A DNA stretch of 64,000 nucleotides. It comes from CAVYOD01 sp963770045. Lineage in GTDB: Bacteria > Acidobacteriota > Aminicenantia > Aminicenantales > CAVYOD01. Below, piece by piece: positions 36,798 to 45,293 of this stretch. The notes beneath the pieces were generated by a model, which was not told the DNA's origin, ran no database searches, and was given only the letters and a program-made list of their open reading frames with translations. The position numbers and the translations under genes were made by a program. Each line of letters opens with the position of its first letter. Position 1 is the first letter of the stretch. Location of the stretch: NCBI GenBank assembly GCA_963770045.1, contig CAVYOD010000033.1, positions 33,208 to 97,207 on the forward strand. Reading direction: 5' to 3'.

Positions 36798-36958
36798 AAA
36801 AAATAGGAGTAATATGCATTCGAAACCACTCAGCGTGCTGATGAATGAAAATCGCGGGATCATTTGATCTTAAAACCACTGACAAAAGCACTGCTTACAG
36901 CGAAGATCTGCCGCCGGTTCTTGCTTGCTTTATCAAGAATTATGTTTTATGCTGCTCC

Positions 36959-36983
36959 CGCGCTCACTGCTTACAGCTCACTT
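36959..36983. repeat. GCTCAC repeat cluster D (inverted to C)
   Basis: GCGCTCACTGCTTACAGCTCACTTC, immediately before the rpoD stop codon. It is the complement-sense version of cluster C, so C and D could pair as a long imperfect hairpin at the end of the rpoD message. Confidence 0.5.
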
Positions 36984-36986
36984 CTT

Positions 36987-38609
36987 TTAATGGTTGTTGG
37001 TGAACGATTTCAGCTTGCGGCTCCGGCTGGGGTGTTTGAGCTTGCGCAGGGCCTTGGCTTCGATCTGCCGGATTCTTTCACGAGTGACCTTGAATTGCTG
37101 ACCCACCTCTTCCAGGGTGTGCTCGTTGCCGTCGCCCAGTCCGAAGCGCATCTTCAGGACTTTCGCTTCCCTCTCGGTCAGGGATTTGAGCGCTTCCTCG
37201 ATTTGCTCCTTGAGGTTGATGTGGATGACCGTGTCCGGAGGGGAGGGGATGAGCTTGTCTTCGATGAAATCGCCCAGATGGCTGTCTTCCTCTTCTCCGA
37301 TCGGCGTCTCCAGCGAGATGGGTTCCTGGGCAATCTTGATGATCTTGCGAACCTTGTTGACCGGCAGGTCCATTTTCTTGGCGATTTCTTCGCTGGTCGG
37401 CTCGCGGCCGATCTCCTGGACAAGGGTCCTCGAAACCCTGATCAATTTGTTGATGGTTTCGATCATGTGCACGGGGATCCTGATCGTCCTCGCCTGATCG
37501 GCGATGGCCCGGGTGATGGCCTGCCGGATCCACCAGGTGGCGTAGGTGGAGAACTTGTAGCCCCGGCGGTATTCGAACTTATCGACGGCCTTCATCAGCC
37601 CCATGTTCCCTTCCTGGATGAGGTCGAGGAACTGAAGCCCCCGGTTGCTGTATTTCTTGGCGATGGAAACGACGAGCCTCAGGTTGGCGGCCACCAGCTC
37701 CTTTTTGGCCTGGTCGCTGATTTTTTTCCCGGTGGTGATGGCCCTGATGGCTTTTCTCAGGCCCTGGGAGTCAAGGCCGATCTCCTTCTGATAGGACCTG
37801 AGCCCCTTGCTGACCTCGCCGAGGTTCTGCTTGAGGACGGGATGCTCTTTTTTGCGCCGGGACTGCCCCAGAGCCAGAGTCAGCTCTTCTTTGGTGTCTT
37901 CCAGATCATTGATGACTTTGAGCTTTTCCCTCAGGTCGTCGATGATCTTTTCCCTTGTCGTCGTGCGAAGATTGAGCTCCCGGATGAACCGGCTCATCCT
38001 GACGATGATCCTGCCTCGGGCATAGGTGTATTTTTTGGCCGACGGGATATTCTTGAGCTTGGCGCTGAGGTCGCGGATCTTCTTGATTTTGGTCAGGATC
38101 TGTTTCTTCTTCTCGTCGATCTTCCCCTCGGCCAGATCCTCCTCACTGAAATCGAACATCTCCTGGATGACGTAGGGATTCTCCTTGATCTTCTCCTCAA
38201 GAGAAAGGACCTCGTTGAGGACGAGCTGGGTCTTGGACAGAGCCTTGATGATGGCCTTCTCCCCCCGCTCGATCTCGCGGGCGATGGCGATCTCCCCCTC
38301 CCGTGTCAAGAGGGAGATGTTCCCCATTTCTCTGAGATAGAGCTTGACGGGGTCCGTCGTCCGTTCCAGGCCGTGGACGGAAACCAGGTCGCTTTTCCTC
38401 CGCCTGGGCAGGATCTCCCGCTGTTGGGCATCCAGGATCTTGATTCCGTAGCCGTCCATGGAACTGAGGAAGTTATCGAAATCCCCGCCGGATTCAAGGC
38501 CTTCCTCGAAGGTTTTGTCAATCTCTTCAAAGAGCAAAAAGCCCTGCTTTCTTCCCTTGGAGATCAGCTGGTTGATTTCTTCTTTTTGATACTTGGTGTC
38601 AGATGACAC
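36987..38609 (-). CDS. rpoD: RNA polymerase sigma factor RpoD
   Basis: The primary sigma-70 factor, 540 aa. Region 1.2 is DPVKLYLREMGNISLLTREGE near 85-105. The non-conserved linker is about 150 residues. Region 2 is intact: DLIQEGNMGLMKAVDKF, YKFSTYATWWIRQAI (near 355). Region 4 ends with LTEREAKVLKMRFGLG and EVGQQFKVTRERIRQIEAKAL, the -35-binding helix-turn-helix. Region 1.1 is short. It sits downstream of dnaG, as in the macromolecular synthesis operon, but rpsU is not visible. Confidence 0.96.
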   Translation of the reverse strand: MSSDTKYQKEEINQLISKGRKQGFLLFEEIDKTFEEGLESGGDFDNFLSSMDGYGIKILDAQQREILPRRRKSDLVSVHGLERTTDPVKLYLREMGNISLLTREGEIAIAREIERGEKAIIKALSKTQLVLNEVLSLEEKIKENPYVIQEMFDFSEEDLAEGKIDEKKKQILTKIKKIRDLSAKLKNIPSAKKYTYARGRIIVRMSRFIRELNLRTTTREKIIDDLREKLKVINDLEDTKEELTLALGQSRRKKEHPVLKQNLGEVSKGLRSYQKEIGLDSQGLRKAIRAITTGKKISDQAKKELVAANLRLVVSIAKKYSNRGLQFLDLIQEGNMGLMKAVDKFEYRRGYKFSTYATWWIRQAITRAIADQARTIRIPVHMIETINKLIRVSRTLVQEIGREPTSEEIAKKMDLPVNKVRKIIKIAQEPISLETPIGEEEDSHLGDFIEDKLIPSPPDTVIHINLKEQIEEALKSLTEREAKVLKMRFGLGDGNEHTLEEVGQQFKVTRERIRQIEAKALRKLKHPSRSRKLKSFTNNH

Positions 38610-38657
38610 TCTCTTCTCCTCTTCGTAGACGTTCAGGCCGCAAAAATCTACCTATGT

Positions 38658-38663
38658 ATTATA
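38658..38663 (-). promoter_or_regulatory. Possible internal promoter for rpoD (-10 box)
   Basis: TATAAT on the minus strand between dnaG and rpoD, about 50 bases before the rpoD ATG. No good -35 box is seen at 16-18 bases; GGAAC lies farther upstream, so an alternative sigma factor is conceivable. Confidence 0.35.
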
Positions 38664-38689
38664 CAATACAAACGAAACAAACGTTCCAT

Positions 38690-40411
38690 TTAGAGCGATA
38701 TGATCTGTTTGGTGATATCCTGTCTGAGAAAAAGAAGCGCGGAGAGCTTGTCTTTTTCCCCCTTTTTTTCGAGCCGCGTGATTTCCGCCTGCAACTCCTT
38801 GAGCCGGTTCTGCAAGGTGATCTTGCGGAGGGAGGTCAGGCAGTCCATTGCCTCCTCGAGGGTCGCGGGCCTGGTTTTTTCCAGGAGTGCCTTGGAAATG
38901 TGGCTGGTGAACGCCGTCCCCATCGCCTCGCACAGTTCGTGGAAGCCGCATCCTTTGTTGTTCTTGAATCGCTCGAGGATGACCATGAAGACCGGTTCGC
39001 CCTTCAGGCCGCGCAGGTCTTCTTCTTTCAATTCGGAAAAGATGTCGGAGGCGAAAAGCTCGTTCTCGAGGAGGATCTGGAGGAGTCTCTTTTCGGCCGG
39101 GAGAAAGAATTCCCTCTCCTCCGAGACGCTGTCCTGGGGGCCCTGCTTGGACACATTCCGGATCAACTCCTCGGGCACCCCGAGATAATCGCTGGTCTGC
39201 TTGAGATATTCGCTCCGGACGACGGAATCCGGCATTTTCTCGACTTCCCGGACGACATTGCGGATGATCTTGGCCATCTCTTCGGGAATGTCCATCCGGC
39301 CCTCCTTCCTGAAACCGTCAATCAGGAATTTGAGCCCCGGGATGCTCTTCTTCACGAGGGCCTGATAATGCTCGGCTCCGTATTTCTTTATGAACGCGTC
39401 GGGGTCGAGATCCTCCGGCAGGACCAGGACGCGGGTGTAAACTCCTTTTTCGAAGCAGATCGGAACTGCCCTCAAGGCGGCCGTCCGTCCGGCCTGATCG
39501 CCGTCGTAATTGATGACCATCCGCGGGGCGAAGCGCTGGGCCAGCGCGACCTGGAACGGTGTCAAGGCTGTCCCCAGCGAAGCGGCGACGTTGGATACGC
39601 CCGCTTGGTAGAGGGCGGAAAAGTCCGTGTATCCCTCGACCAGAATCATCTCCCCCTTGTCCCGGATCGCATCCTTTGTAAAATTCAGTCCGTAGAGAAG
39701 CTTCCCTTTGGAGTAGAGGGGTGTGTCCGGGGAATTAAGGTACTTGGGCTCGGCGTTGGTGATGGACCGCCCGCCGAAGCCCACGATTTTCCCGGTCAGG
39801 CTGAAGATCGGGAACATGATCCGGCCCCGGAATCGGTCGTAGAATTCATCTTTCTTTTGGCCGGGGATGGCCAGCCCCGCTTTCTCGAGAAGGGCGGGGG
39901 AGACGTTTTTCGCCTGGAAAAAGCTGACGAGGGAATTCCAGCTGTTCAGAGCGTAGCCGATCTTGAGATCTTGAATAGTCTTGTCGGAGATCTTCCTCTT
40001 TTTTAGGTAATCGAGGCCGATCTGACCCTCCCCCGTGTTGAGGAGATTCTTTCGGTAGAACCCCAGGGCACTCTCGTTGATCTTGAAGAGCTTCTCTTCA
40101 AGCTTCAGGACCTGAGGGGAGAGCTTGCTCAGCTGCGGAAGCTGGATATGGAATCTCTCGGCCAGGTGTTTGAGGGCTTCGGGAAAACTGAGGTTTTCTT
40201 TTTCCATGACCAGGGAGAAGACATCGCCGCCGACGCCGCAACCGAAGCAGTGAAACAGTTGTTTGTCCTCGTCAACCGTGAATGAGGGCGTTTTTTCGGT
40301 GTGAAAGGGACAAAGACCGACATGTTTTCGGCCCCGTTTTCTCAGGGTCGTGTATTGGGAGGCCACCTGGACGATAGAGGCGACCTGCCTAATCTGGTCA
40401 ATGATTTCCAT
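38690..40411 (-). CDS. dnaG: DNA primase
   Basis: Synthesises RNA primers at the replication fork. It is 573 aa. The zinc-binding domain has CPFHTEKTPSFTV near 35-48 and CFGCGVGGDVFSL near 57-70. The TOPRIM core shows ILVEGYTDFSALYQAG near 255 and NYDGDQAGRTAALRA near 300. The C-terminal helicase-binding domain is present though short. It precedes rpoD on the same strand with an 80-base gap. Confidence 0.96.
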   Translation of the reverse strand: MEIIDQIRQVASIVQVASQYTTLRKRGRKHVGLCPFHTEKTPSFTVDEDKQLFHCFGCGVGGDVFSLVMEKENLSFPEALKHLAERFHIQLPQLSKLSPQVLKLEEKLFKINESALGFYRKNLLNTGEGQIGLDYLKKRKISDKTIQDLKIGYALNSWNSLVSFFQAKNVSPALLEKAGLAIPGQKKDEFYDRFRGRIMFPIFSLTGKIVGFGGRSITNAEPKYLNSPDTPLYSKGKLLYGLNFTKDAIRDKGEMILVEGYTDFSALYQAGVSNVAASLGTALTPFQVALAQRFAPRMVINYDGDQAGRTAALRAVPICFEKGVYTRVLVLPEDLDPDAFIKKYGAEHYQALVKKSIPGLKFLIDGFRKEGRMDIPEEMAKIIRNVVREVEKMPDSVVRSEYLKQTSDYLGVPEELIRNVSKQGPQDSVSEEREFFLPAEKRLLQILLENELFASDIFSELKEEDLRGLKGEPVFMVILERFKNNKGCGFHELCEAMGTAFTSHISKALLEKTRPATLEEAMDCLTSLRKITLQNRLKELQAEITRLEKKGEKDKLSALLFLRQDITKQIISL

Positions 40412-40443
40412 TATGGGTTGTTTTCTGGAAAAAAGACTCTATA

Positions 40444-40472
40444 TATATAGGCAGCATGGGCCAAATTGTCAA
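40444..40472 (-). promoter_or_regulatory. Promoter of dnaG
   Basis: On the minus strand TTGACA (40472-40467) and TATATA (40449-40444) are separated by 17 bases. It is about 35 bases upstream of the dnaG ATG. Confidence 0.75.
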
Positions 40473-40480
40473 GCAAGCAA

Positions 40481-40500
40481 GAGTGGTGAGCACTGCTAAC
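40481..40500. repeat. GTGAGC repeat fragment E
   Basis: GAGTGGTGAGCACTGCTAAC, between larB and the dnaG promoter, same unit as clusters A-D but only about one and a half copies. Confidence 0.4.
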
Positions 40501-40505
40501 AGAAT

Positions 40506-41249
40506 CTATAGGTGGTTGATGAGGCTGGCCAGGTAGGCTGCCCCAAAACCGTTGTCTATGTTGACCACCGCCACTCCGCCCGGACAGGAGTTGAGCATGG
40601 CCAGCAGCGCCGCCAGGCCCTTGAAGCTTGCTCCATAACCGACACTCGTAGGGACGGCGATGATCGGCACATTGACCAGGCCGGCGACAACGCTTGGCAA
40701 CGCCCCTTCCATGCCGGCGACGGTGATGATGACTCGGGCGCCCTTGAGCTTATCGTACTCGCCGAAGAGCCTGTGCAGACCGGCCACGCCAACGTCGTAG
40801 ACCCGCTCGGTTTCGTTCCCTAAAATGTCACAGGTCACAAAGGCTTCCTCGGCCACGGGAATATCCGAAGTCCCTGCGGTCATGACCACGATCTTGCCTT
40901 TCCCCATGTCTGGCTTCTTCTGTTTCATTGTGACGGTTTTCGCTAGGGGATTGTAGAGCGCCCCGGCGAGCCCTTTTTTTATTTTCTTATACGCTTCTTG
41001 GTCAACCCGGGTAACGAGGAGATTGCAGCCTTTCTTGAGGATCTCCTGGGCAATTCTCAGAATCTGGTCCGGGGTCTTTCCCAACCCGTAGATGATCTCG
41101 GGGAAACCTTTGCGCAGTTCCCGGTGATGGTCGATCTTGGCAAAATGGAGGTCCTGGTACGGGTAGTCTGTGAGCTGGTGGAGGGCGTCTTCCGGAGATA
41201 GCTCTCCCTTCTGAACTTTTATCAAGATAGCTTGCAGATGCGATTTCAC
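40506..41249 (-). CDS. larB: Nickel pincer cofactor biosynthesis protein LarB
   Basis: A carboxylase/hydrolase acting on nicotinic acid adenine dinucleotide in synthesis of the nickel pincer cofactor of lactate racemase. At 247 aa it is normal length. The PurE-like domain contains VVMTAGTSDIPVAEEA near 120, RVYDVGVAGLHRLFGE near 150 and VVAGLVNVPIIAVPTSVGYGASF near 190. larC and larE are not adjacent, so it may serve a remote pathway. It is isolated between dnaG and a divergent promoter. Confidence 0.9.
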   Translation of the reverse strand: MKSHLQAILIKVQKGELSPEDALHQLTDYPYQDLHFAKIDHHRELRKGFPEIIYGLGKTPDQILRIAQEILKKGCNLLVTRVDQEAYKKIKKGLAGALYNPLAKTVTMKQKKPDMGKGKIVVMTAGTSDIPVAEEAFVTCDILGNETERVYDVGVAGLHRLFGEYDKLKGARVIITVAGMEGALPSVVAGLVNVPIIAVPTSVGYGASFKGLAALLAMLNSCPGGVAVVNIDNGFGAAYLASLINHL

Positions 41250-41304
41250 GTCGGAATTCTACCATAAACAGACGTTGCACGTGAAGCGCGAATCGCTATT
41301 TGCT

Positions 41305-41334
41305 TTGAGCTATTTTTCGGTTTTTTGCTAAAAT
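41305..41334 (+). promoter_or_regulatory. Promoter of the tautomerase gene
   Basis: TTGAGC (41305-41310) and TAAAAT (41329-41334) are separated by 18 bases; AAAGGAGAA precedes the ATG at 41368. Confidence 0.6.
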
Positions 41335-41367
41335 AGGGGGGCGATATGAACGAGAAAGGAGAACAAT

Positions 41368-41559
41368 ATGCCGCTTGTCGAGATTCATCTTCTCAAGGGC
41401 CGGACGGATGAACAGAAAAAGGCCATGCTGGGGGCGGTCACGCGGGCCATTCACGAATCCATCGATTGCCCCCTGGAAACGATCCGGGTGTGGATCGAGG
41501 AGATTCCCCGCACAGAATTCATGTCCGCCGGGGTGCTAGCCTCGGAAAAGAAAAACTAG
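41368..41559 (+). CDS. 4-oxalocrotonate tautomerase-family protein
   Basis: A small enzyme of 63 aa. After Met removal Pro becomes residue 1, the catalytic base of the family (PLVEIHLLKGRT). The second conserved segment is RVWIEEIPRTEF near 40-51. It is expected to form hexamers. The real substrate is not indicated by context, as lpxC follows under its own promoter. An out-of-frame ATG lies upstream, but the ribosome site AAAGGAGAA fits the chosen start. Confidence 0.85.
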   Translation: MPLVEIHLLKGRTDEQKKAMLGAVTRAIHESIDCPLETIRVWIEEIPRTEFMSAGVLASEKKN

Positions 41560-41569
41560 CGCAGCAGAT

Positions 41570-41599
41570 TTGAAGGCGGGAGGGGCTTTGAGCTATACT
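41570..41599 (+). promoter_or_regulatory. Promoter of lpxC
   Basis: TTGAAG (41570-41575) and TATACT (41594-41599) are separated by 18 bases. Confidence 0.5.
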
Positions 41600-41656
41600 A
41601 AAAAACCGTGAGCCATGTACGCAAAAGCGTCTGAGCCCCTGGCAGAGCTGACCTAG

Positions 41657-42517
41657 TTGGAAAAAAGGACGGTTGGTCGCGACATCCTGTTTTCGGGGGT
41701 GGGGGTGCATTCCGGACAGGTCGTGGATCTGCGCCTCGTTCCCTCCTCCTCCGGGGAGGTCGTTTTCCGCCGCACAGACCTCGGAAACATGGAATTGAGG
41801 ATCGATCCCAAAAAAATCGAAGCCAGGAATTGCTCCGCCCTGGTTGCCGCGGAGTGCAAGATCCAGACGATTGAGCATCTCATGGCCGCCCTTTTCATTT
41901 TCGGCATCGAGAGCGTCCTGATCGAGCTCAACGGCGGCGAAATCCCAGTCATGGACGGCAGCGCTGCCAGTTTTGCCCAAGCCATCAGGGAGGCGGGGGT
42001 GCGGCCGGTCACCGGGAGAAAAAAATCGATCAAGATCCTCGAGCCCATCACGATTTATGAAAAAGGAGCTTCCATCCTCTGTTATCCCGACTCGGATTTT
42101 CGGGTTTCATATTTTATCGAATATCCCCATCCGGCCATCGGCCGCCAGGAGTTGACCGTCGCCCTGACCCTCGACAACTTCATCTCCGGCATAGCGCCCG
42201 CCAGGACGTTCGGGTTCCTGAAAGAGGTCGAATCTTTGAGGGGAAAGGGGTTGGCGCTCGGGGGGTCTCTCGAGAACGCAATTGTCCTCGACGACCTGAG
42301 AGTCATGAATCCGCCGCTCCGTTTCGCCGACGAGTTTGTCCGGCACAAAATCCTGGATCTGATCGGCGATTTTTCTCTCTTGGGACATCCTCTGATCGGG
42401 CATATCAGAGCCCACAAAGCCGGCCATGCCCTCCACCTCAAGACAGTCAACTACCTCCTCGACAACCCCGAGCTTTGGGAATTCGAAGAAGAGGCCTTCC
42501 CGTCTTACCTCAAATAG
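41657..42517 (+). CDS. lpxC: UDP-3-O-acyl-N-acetylglucosamine deacetylase
   Basis: The committed zinc-dependent step of lipid A synthesis, 286 aa, which implies a lipopolysaccharide outer membrane. It starts at TTG 41657. The zinc site is TIEHLMAAL near residue 74, and FVRHKILDLIGDFSLLG (near 230) supplies the second His and Asp. The catalytic His sits in HIRAHKAGHALH near 250. The N-terminal GVGVHSG and the GSAASFAQAI segment are standard. Confidence 0.95.
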   Translation: MEKRTVGRDILFSGVGVHSGQVVDLRLVPSSSGEVVFRRTDLGNMELRIDPKKIEARNCSALVAAECKIQTIEHLMAALFIFGIESVLIELNGGEIPVMDGSAASFAQAIREAGVRPVTGRKKSIKILEPITIYEKGASILCYPDSDFRVSYFIEYPHPAIGRQELTVALTLDNFISGIAPARTFGFLKEVESLRGKGLALGGSLENAIVLDDLRVMNPPLRFADEFVRHKILDLIGDFSLLGHPLIGHIRAHKAGHALHLKTVNYLLDNPELWEFEEEAFPSYLK

Positions 42518-42582
42518 AATAGCCCCCCAGGAACCAGGCAAATCTAAATGCCGCAGAGAATTCGGTGGCTGGCCTTGAATCC

Positions 42583-43347
42583 CTATTTAACGACATACCA
42601 AGCCAGGCCTTCGACGTAATGAAATCGATTTCCGGCCTTGGGGACGATCGATTCATCGATGAATTTTCGCACCCCCTGATGGCCGCCCTGCGACTTCACA
42701 TAGTAATCATGGAAGGCAATAACACCGCCTTTCCTCATAAAGGGACTCCAATTTTTCCAATCAGAGGAAACCCCTTTATAAGAATGATCGGCATCGATGA
42801 ACAGGAGGTCAATCTTCAGGTCTTTCGGCCAGGTCGCAGCGACATCACTCGTAAACCCCTGGTGAATGACGACCTTGTTCCTGAGGGGCGCGATGTTATC
42901 GTTAAAAACATCCAAGTGCCTCCGGCCCTTCAGGTAGTTCTGAACATATTTGTCCGGCATGTGCTCGGCGTTGAACGTATCCACCGCATGGTAGCTTTGA
43001 TCGTGGGCCAAGAAGGGGGCCATGAGGAGGACCCCGCCGCCCGTCCAGGACCCCAGCTCGACGATAACACCGTCCTTTTTCTGGATAGCCATTAAGCACA
43101 GAATCACTTTCTGGATCGGCTGGGTGATGGACTCTCGGCTGCCTAGGTCGTAATAAGGGTTAAGTCTCCCGAGTTCCTTGACGCATAAGGCGAGTCGAGG
43201 TCTGATCAACTCCTCCCATTTCCCATAATCGGCGTTGATCACTTTATCGAGGTCGGCGCTTCCTGTGGAGGTGTGAGAACATCCAGTCAGGAACAACAAG
43301 AACAGACACAAGAGCCAGGTCGAGAAAAAAATCCGTTTTAGCTGCAT
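42583..43347 (-). CDS. Class I methyltransferase-fold lipoprotein
   Basis: 254 aa from ATG 43347, which has GGAAGGA seven bases upstream. The first ~20 residues form a lipoprotein signal ending LLFLTGC, with a good lipobox. The rest fits the Methyltransf_24/CmcI-like group: VIVELGSWTGGGVLLMAPFL near 93 (SAM-type glycine loop) and LLFIDADHSYKGVSSDW near 180, then GGVIAFHDYYV. A SAM-type enzyme carried by a lipoprotein signal is unusual because SAM is cytoplasmic. It may be a degenerate or re-purposed fold, or stay facing the cytoplasm. Confidence 0.75.
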   Translation of the reverse strand: MQLKRIFFSTWLLCLFLLFLTGCSHTSTGSADLDKVINADYGKWEELIRPRLALCVKELGRLNPYYDLGSRESITQPIQKVILCLMAIQKKDGVIVELGSWTGGGVLLMAPFLAHDQSYHAVDTFNAEHMPDKYVQNYLKGRRHLDVFNDNIAPLRNKVVIHQGFTSDVAATWPKDLKIDLLFIDADHSYKGVSSDWKNWSPFMRKGGVIAFHDYYVKSQGGHQGVRKFIDESIVPKAGNRFHYVEGLAWYVVK

Positions 43348-43504
43348 ACTCAAATCCTTCCCTCCGATATTCCGAGAGCTTAGTCCACAAGGTAATGGAT
43401 GTCAAGGCGCCAAGTGACAGGCTGACCGCATTCGCCAGCTCCGTTTGAATTGCAGTATTATTGCAGCCCGCTTCTCACTGCGCAGTGATCGCCAAAAAAG
43501 AGTC

Positions 43505-43533
43505 TTGTCAAATCGGGCGATCTAAGATAGAAT
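43505..43533 (+). promoter_or_regulatory. Promoter of the TPR-glmU-like-glmS operon
   Basis: TTGTCA (43505-43510) and TAGAAT (43528-43533) are separated by 17 bases; the GTG start at 43573 follows about 33 bases after the expected start. Confidence 0.6.
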
Positions 43534-43572
43534 AAAAAAATCATAACCTTAATCCTATGAGGGAGATACGAA

Positions 43573-44079
43573 GTGCCGGAGCAAAAAGCGAAAAAAGATG
43601 AATATCAAAAGGCCCTGGTGGCTTATGGCCAGGCCATGAAGGAATTCCACAAGGGCGAGTTCGCCAAGGCTGCAGACTCGCTGGAATCCTTCCTGGAAAA
43701 ATATCCCAACGAAAGAGAGTTAGTGGACAGGGCCAAGCTCTATCTGTCCATCTGCAAAGGGAGGGAAAAGAAGGAGACTCTTCACCTCAAAACCGTTGAG
43801 GATTTCTATAATCAAAGTGTCTTTCGGATCAACAAGGGCGAATATGAGGGAGCATTGAAACTCCTGGAGAAAGCGCTCGAGATGAAGTCAGACGAAGGCA
43901 AGGTCTTTTACCTCATGGCCGACGCGTACTGCAAGATGGGGCAGGTCGACACCTGCCTGGACTACCTCAGGAAGGCCATTCAGAAAGACAAGTATTTCCG
44001 CACCCTCGCCCAGAATGAATCCGATTTTGAGCCGATCTGGGAGGACAAAAAGTTCAAGCTCATCACCCGGATGTCATGA
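43573..44079 (+). CDS. Tetratricopeptide-repeat protein
   Basis: 168 aa from GTG 43573 (GAGGGAGA upstream). Two TPR-like units are visible: one at about residues 10-50 (YGQAMKEFHKGEFAKAADSLESFL) and one at about 80-120 (SVFRINKGEYEGALKLLEKAL, then FYLMADAYCKMGQ). No signal peptide is seen, so it is probably cytoplasmic. It overlaps the GlmU-like gene by four bases (ATGA), suggesting the two proteins function together. Confidence 0.8.
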   Translation: MPEQKAKKDEYQKALVAYGQAMKEFHKGEFAKAADSLESFLEKYPNERELVDRAKLYLSICKGREKKETLHLKTVEDFYNQSVFRINKGEYEGALKLLEKALEMKSDEGKVFYLMADAYCKMGQVDTCLDYLRKAIQKDKYFRTLAQNESDFEPIWEDKKFKLITRMS

Positions 44080-45293
44080 GCCCTGAGTTCGTCGCCCTCA
44101 TCCTGGCGGGGCAGCCGGAGACCAAGCTTCTCGGGAAGTCCTTGTTCAGGCTCGCCCTGGAATGCGTCCTCAAGATAAAACCGGCTCGCGTCTACGTCTC
44201 CTCGGCCGCGTCGACTGAAGAATTGGAAGCGGAAGCCGCCTCGATCAGGGCGGATATCCAGTTTCTGGATCAATCCTTCAGACGAGCCTTAAAGAGAGAA
44301 AAAAACCGTGATGTTCTGGTCTTGAGAGACTGCCTGCCTCTTCTCCGGCCGGCCACTCTGAGGAGCTTGATTGCCAGGCATCGGGCGAAAGGCCATTCTT
44401 TGAGCGTTTTGGGCACGTCTCGCACGGCCGGAGTCTATCTCTTTAGCGGCCGCACCCTTGGCTCTGTTTTGGAGGCGATCTCCACTCCGGGCCGGTTTGA
44501 CCTTTCCTGCCTGGCCAGGTCTCTGGAAATACTGGATGATAAGAGAATAAACACCGGCTGCTTTGATTTTTTCCAGCCCGAAGAACTCCTCTGCGCCGAC
44601 TCGAAAACCAATCTTGTTCGAGCCGCCCAGGTCCTTCGGGACCGGAAGCTCGGCAGCCTCATCTCCTCCGGAGTCTTCATCCATGACCCGCTCGCGACCT
44701 GGATCGACCTCGATGTGCGGGTTGGAAGAGGGACCACGATCTATCCCTCAGTCATCATCGAAGGGAAATCCAGGATCGGGCGCCAGTGCCGTATTTATCC
44801 TTTTGTCCATCTCATCGATTCGGAGATCGGCAACAACGTGAAAATCTTCTCTTCGAGTGTCGTCGAGGGAAGTATTATCGAAGACCAGGCGGAGGTGGGC
44901 CCCTTCTCCCGGCTTCGTCCGAAGACTCGCGTTCGCTCACGTGCCCGGGTCGGCAATTTTGTGGAGATGAAGAATACTCGGTTTGGAAAGGGTTCAAAGG
45001 CCCTCCACCTGAGCTATCTGGGGGACAGCGAAGTCAAAGCCGACGTCAATATCGGGGCCGGGACGATCACCTGCAATTATGACGGCCTCAAAAAGCACAA
45101 AACGACCATTGAGTCCGGAGCCTTTATCGGGTCAGGGTCCGAGCTCGTCGCGCCGGTGAAGGTGGGGAGAGGCGCTTATGTCGGTGCCGGTTCGACGATC
45201 ACCAAAGACGTTTCTCCCGGCGCCTTGGCCTTGGCCCGGGGTAGGCAATTCGAAAAGCCAGGCTGGGCCGCCCGGAAAAAAAGAAAAAAATAA
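44076..45293 (+). CDS. GlmU-like protein: intact acetyltransferase, degenerate uridyltransferase
   Basis: 405 aa against ~456 for GlmU. The C-terminal left-handed beta-helix (about 210-395) keeps the acetyltransferase residues: Arg in RLRPKTRV, Lys in VGNFVEMKN, His in KALHLSYLGD, and NIGAGTITCNYDG. The N-terminal nucleotidyltransferase domain is short, and its UTP-binding loop reads LILAGQPETKLLGKSLF, without the LAAGxGTRM motif. It therefore probably acetylates glucosamine-1-phosphate but does not transfer UMP. It is one base from glmS, in the amino-sugar pathway. Confidence 0.82.
   Translation: MSPEFVALILAGQPETKLLGKSLFRLALECVLKIKPARVYVSSAASTEELEAEAASIRADIQFLDQSFRRALKREKNRDVLVLRDCLPLLRPATLRSLIARHRAKGHSLSVLGTSRTAGVYLFSGRTLGSVLEAISTPGRFDLSCLARSLEILDDKRINTGCFDFFQPEELLCADSKTNLVRAAQVLRDRKLGSLISSGVFIHDPLATWIDLDVRVGRGTTIYPSVIIEGKSRIGRQCRIYPFVHLIDSEIGNNVKIFSSSVVEGSIIEDQAEVGPFSRLRPKTRVRSRARVGNFVEMKNTRFGKGSKALHLSYLGDSEVKADVNIGAGTITCNYDGLKKHKTTIESGAFIGSGSELVAPVKVGRGAYVGAGSTITKDVSPGALALARGRQFEKPGWAARKKRKK

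Noticed and set aside
36722..36983. Possible CRISPR array (repeated GTGAGCAGT units)
   Set aside because: Units are about 7-17 bases, irregular and in both orientations, with no constant-length spacers and no cas genes.
36864..38606. Rightward open frame (580 codons) over rpoD
   Set aside because: Antisense shadow of rpoD; low-complexity Leu/Asp-rich translation and no family.
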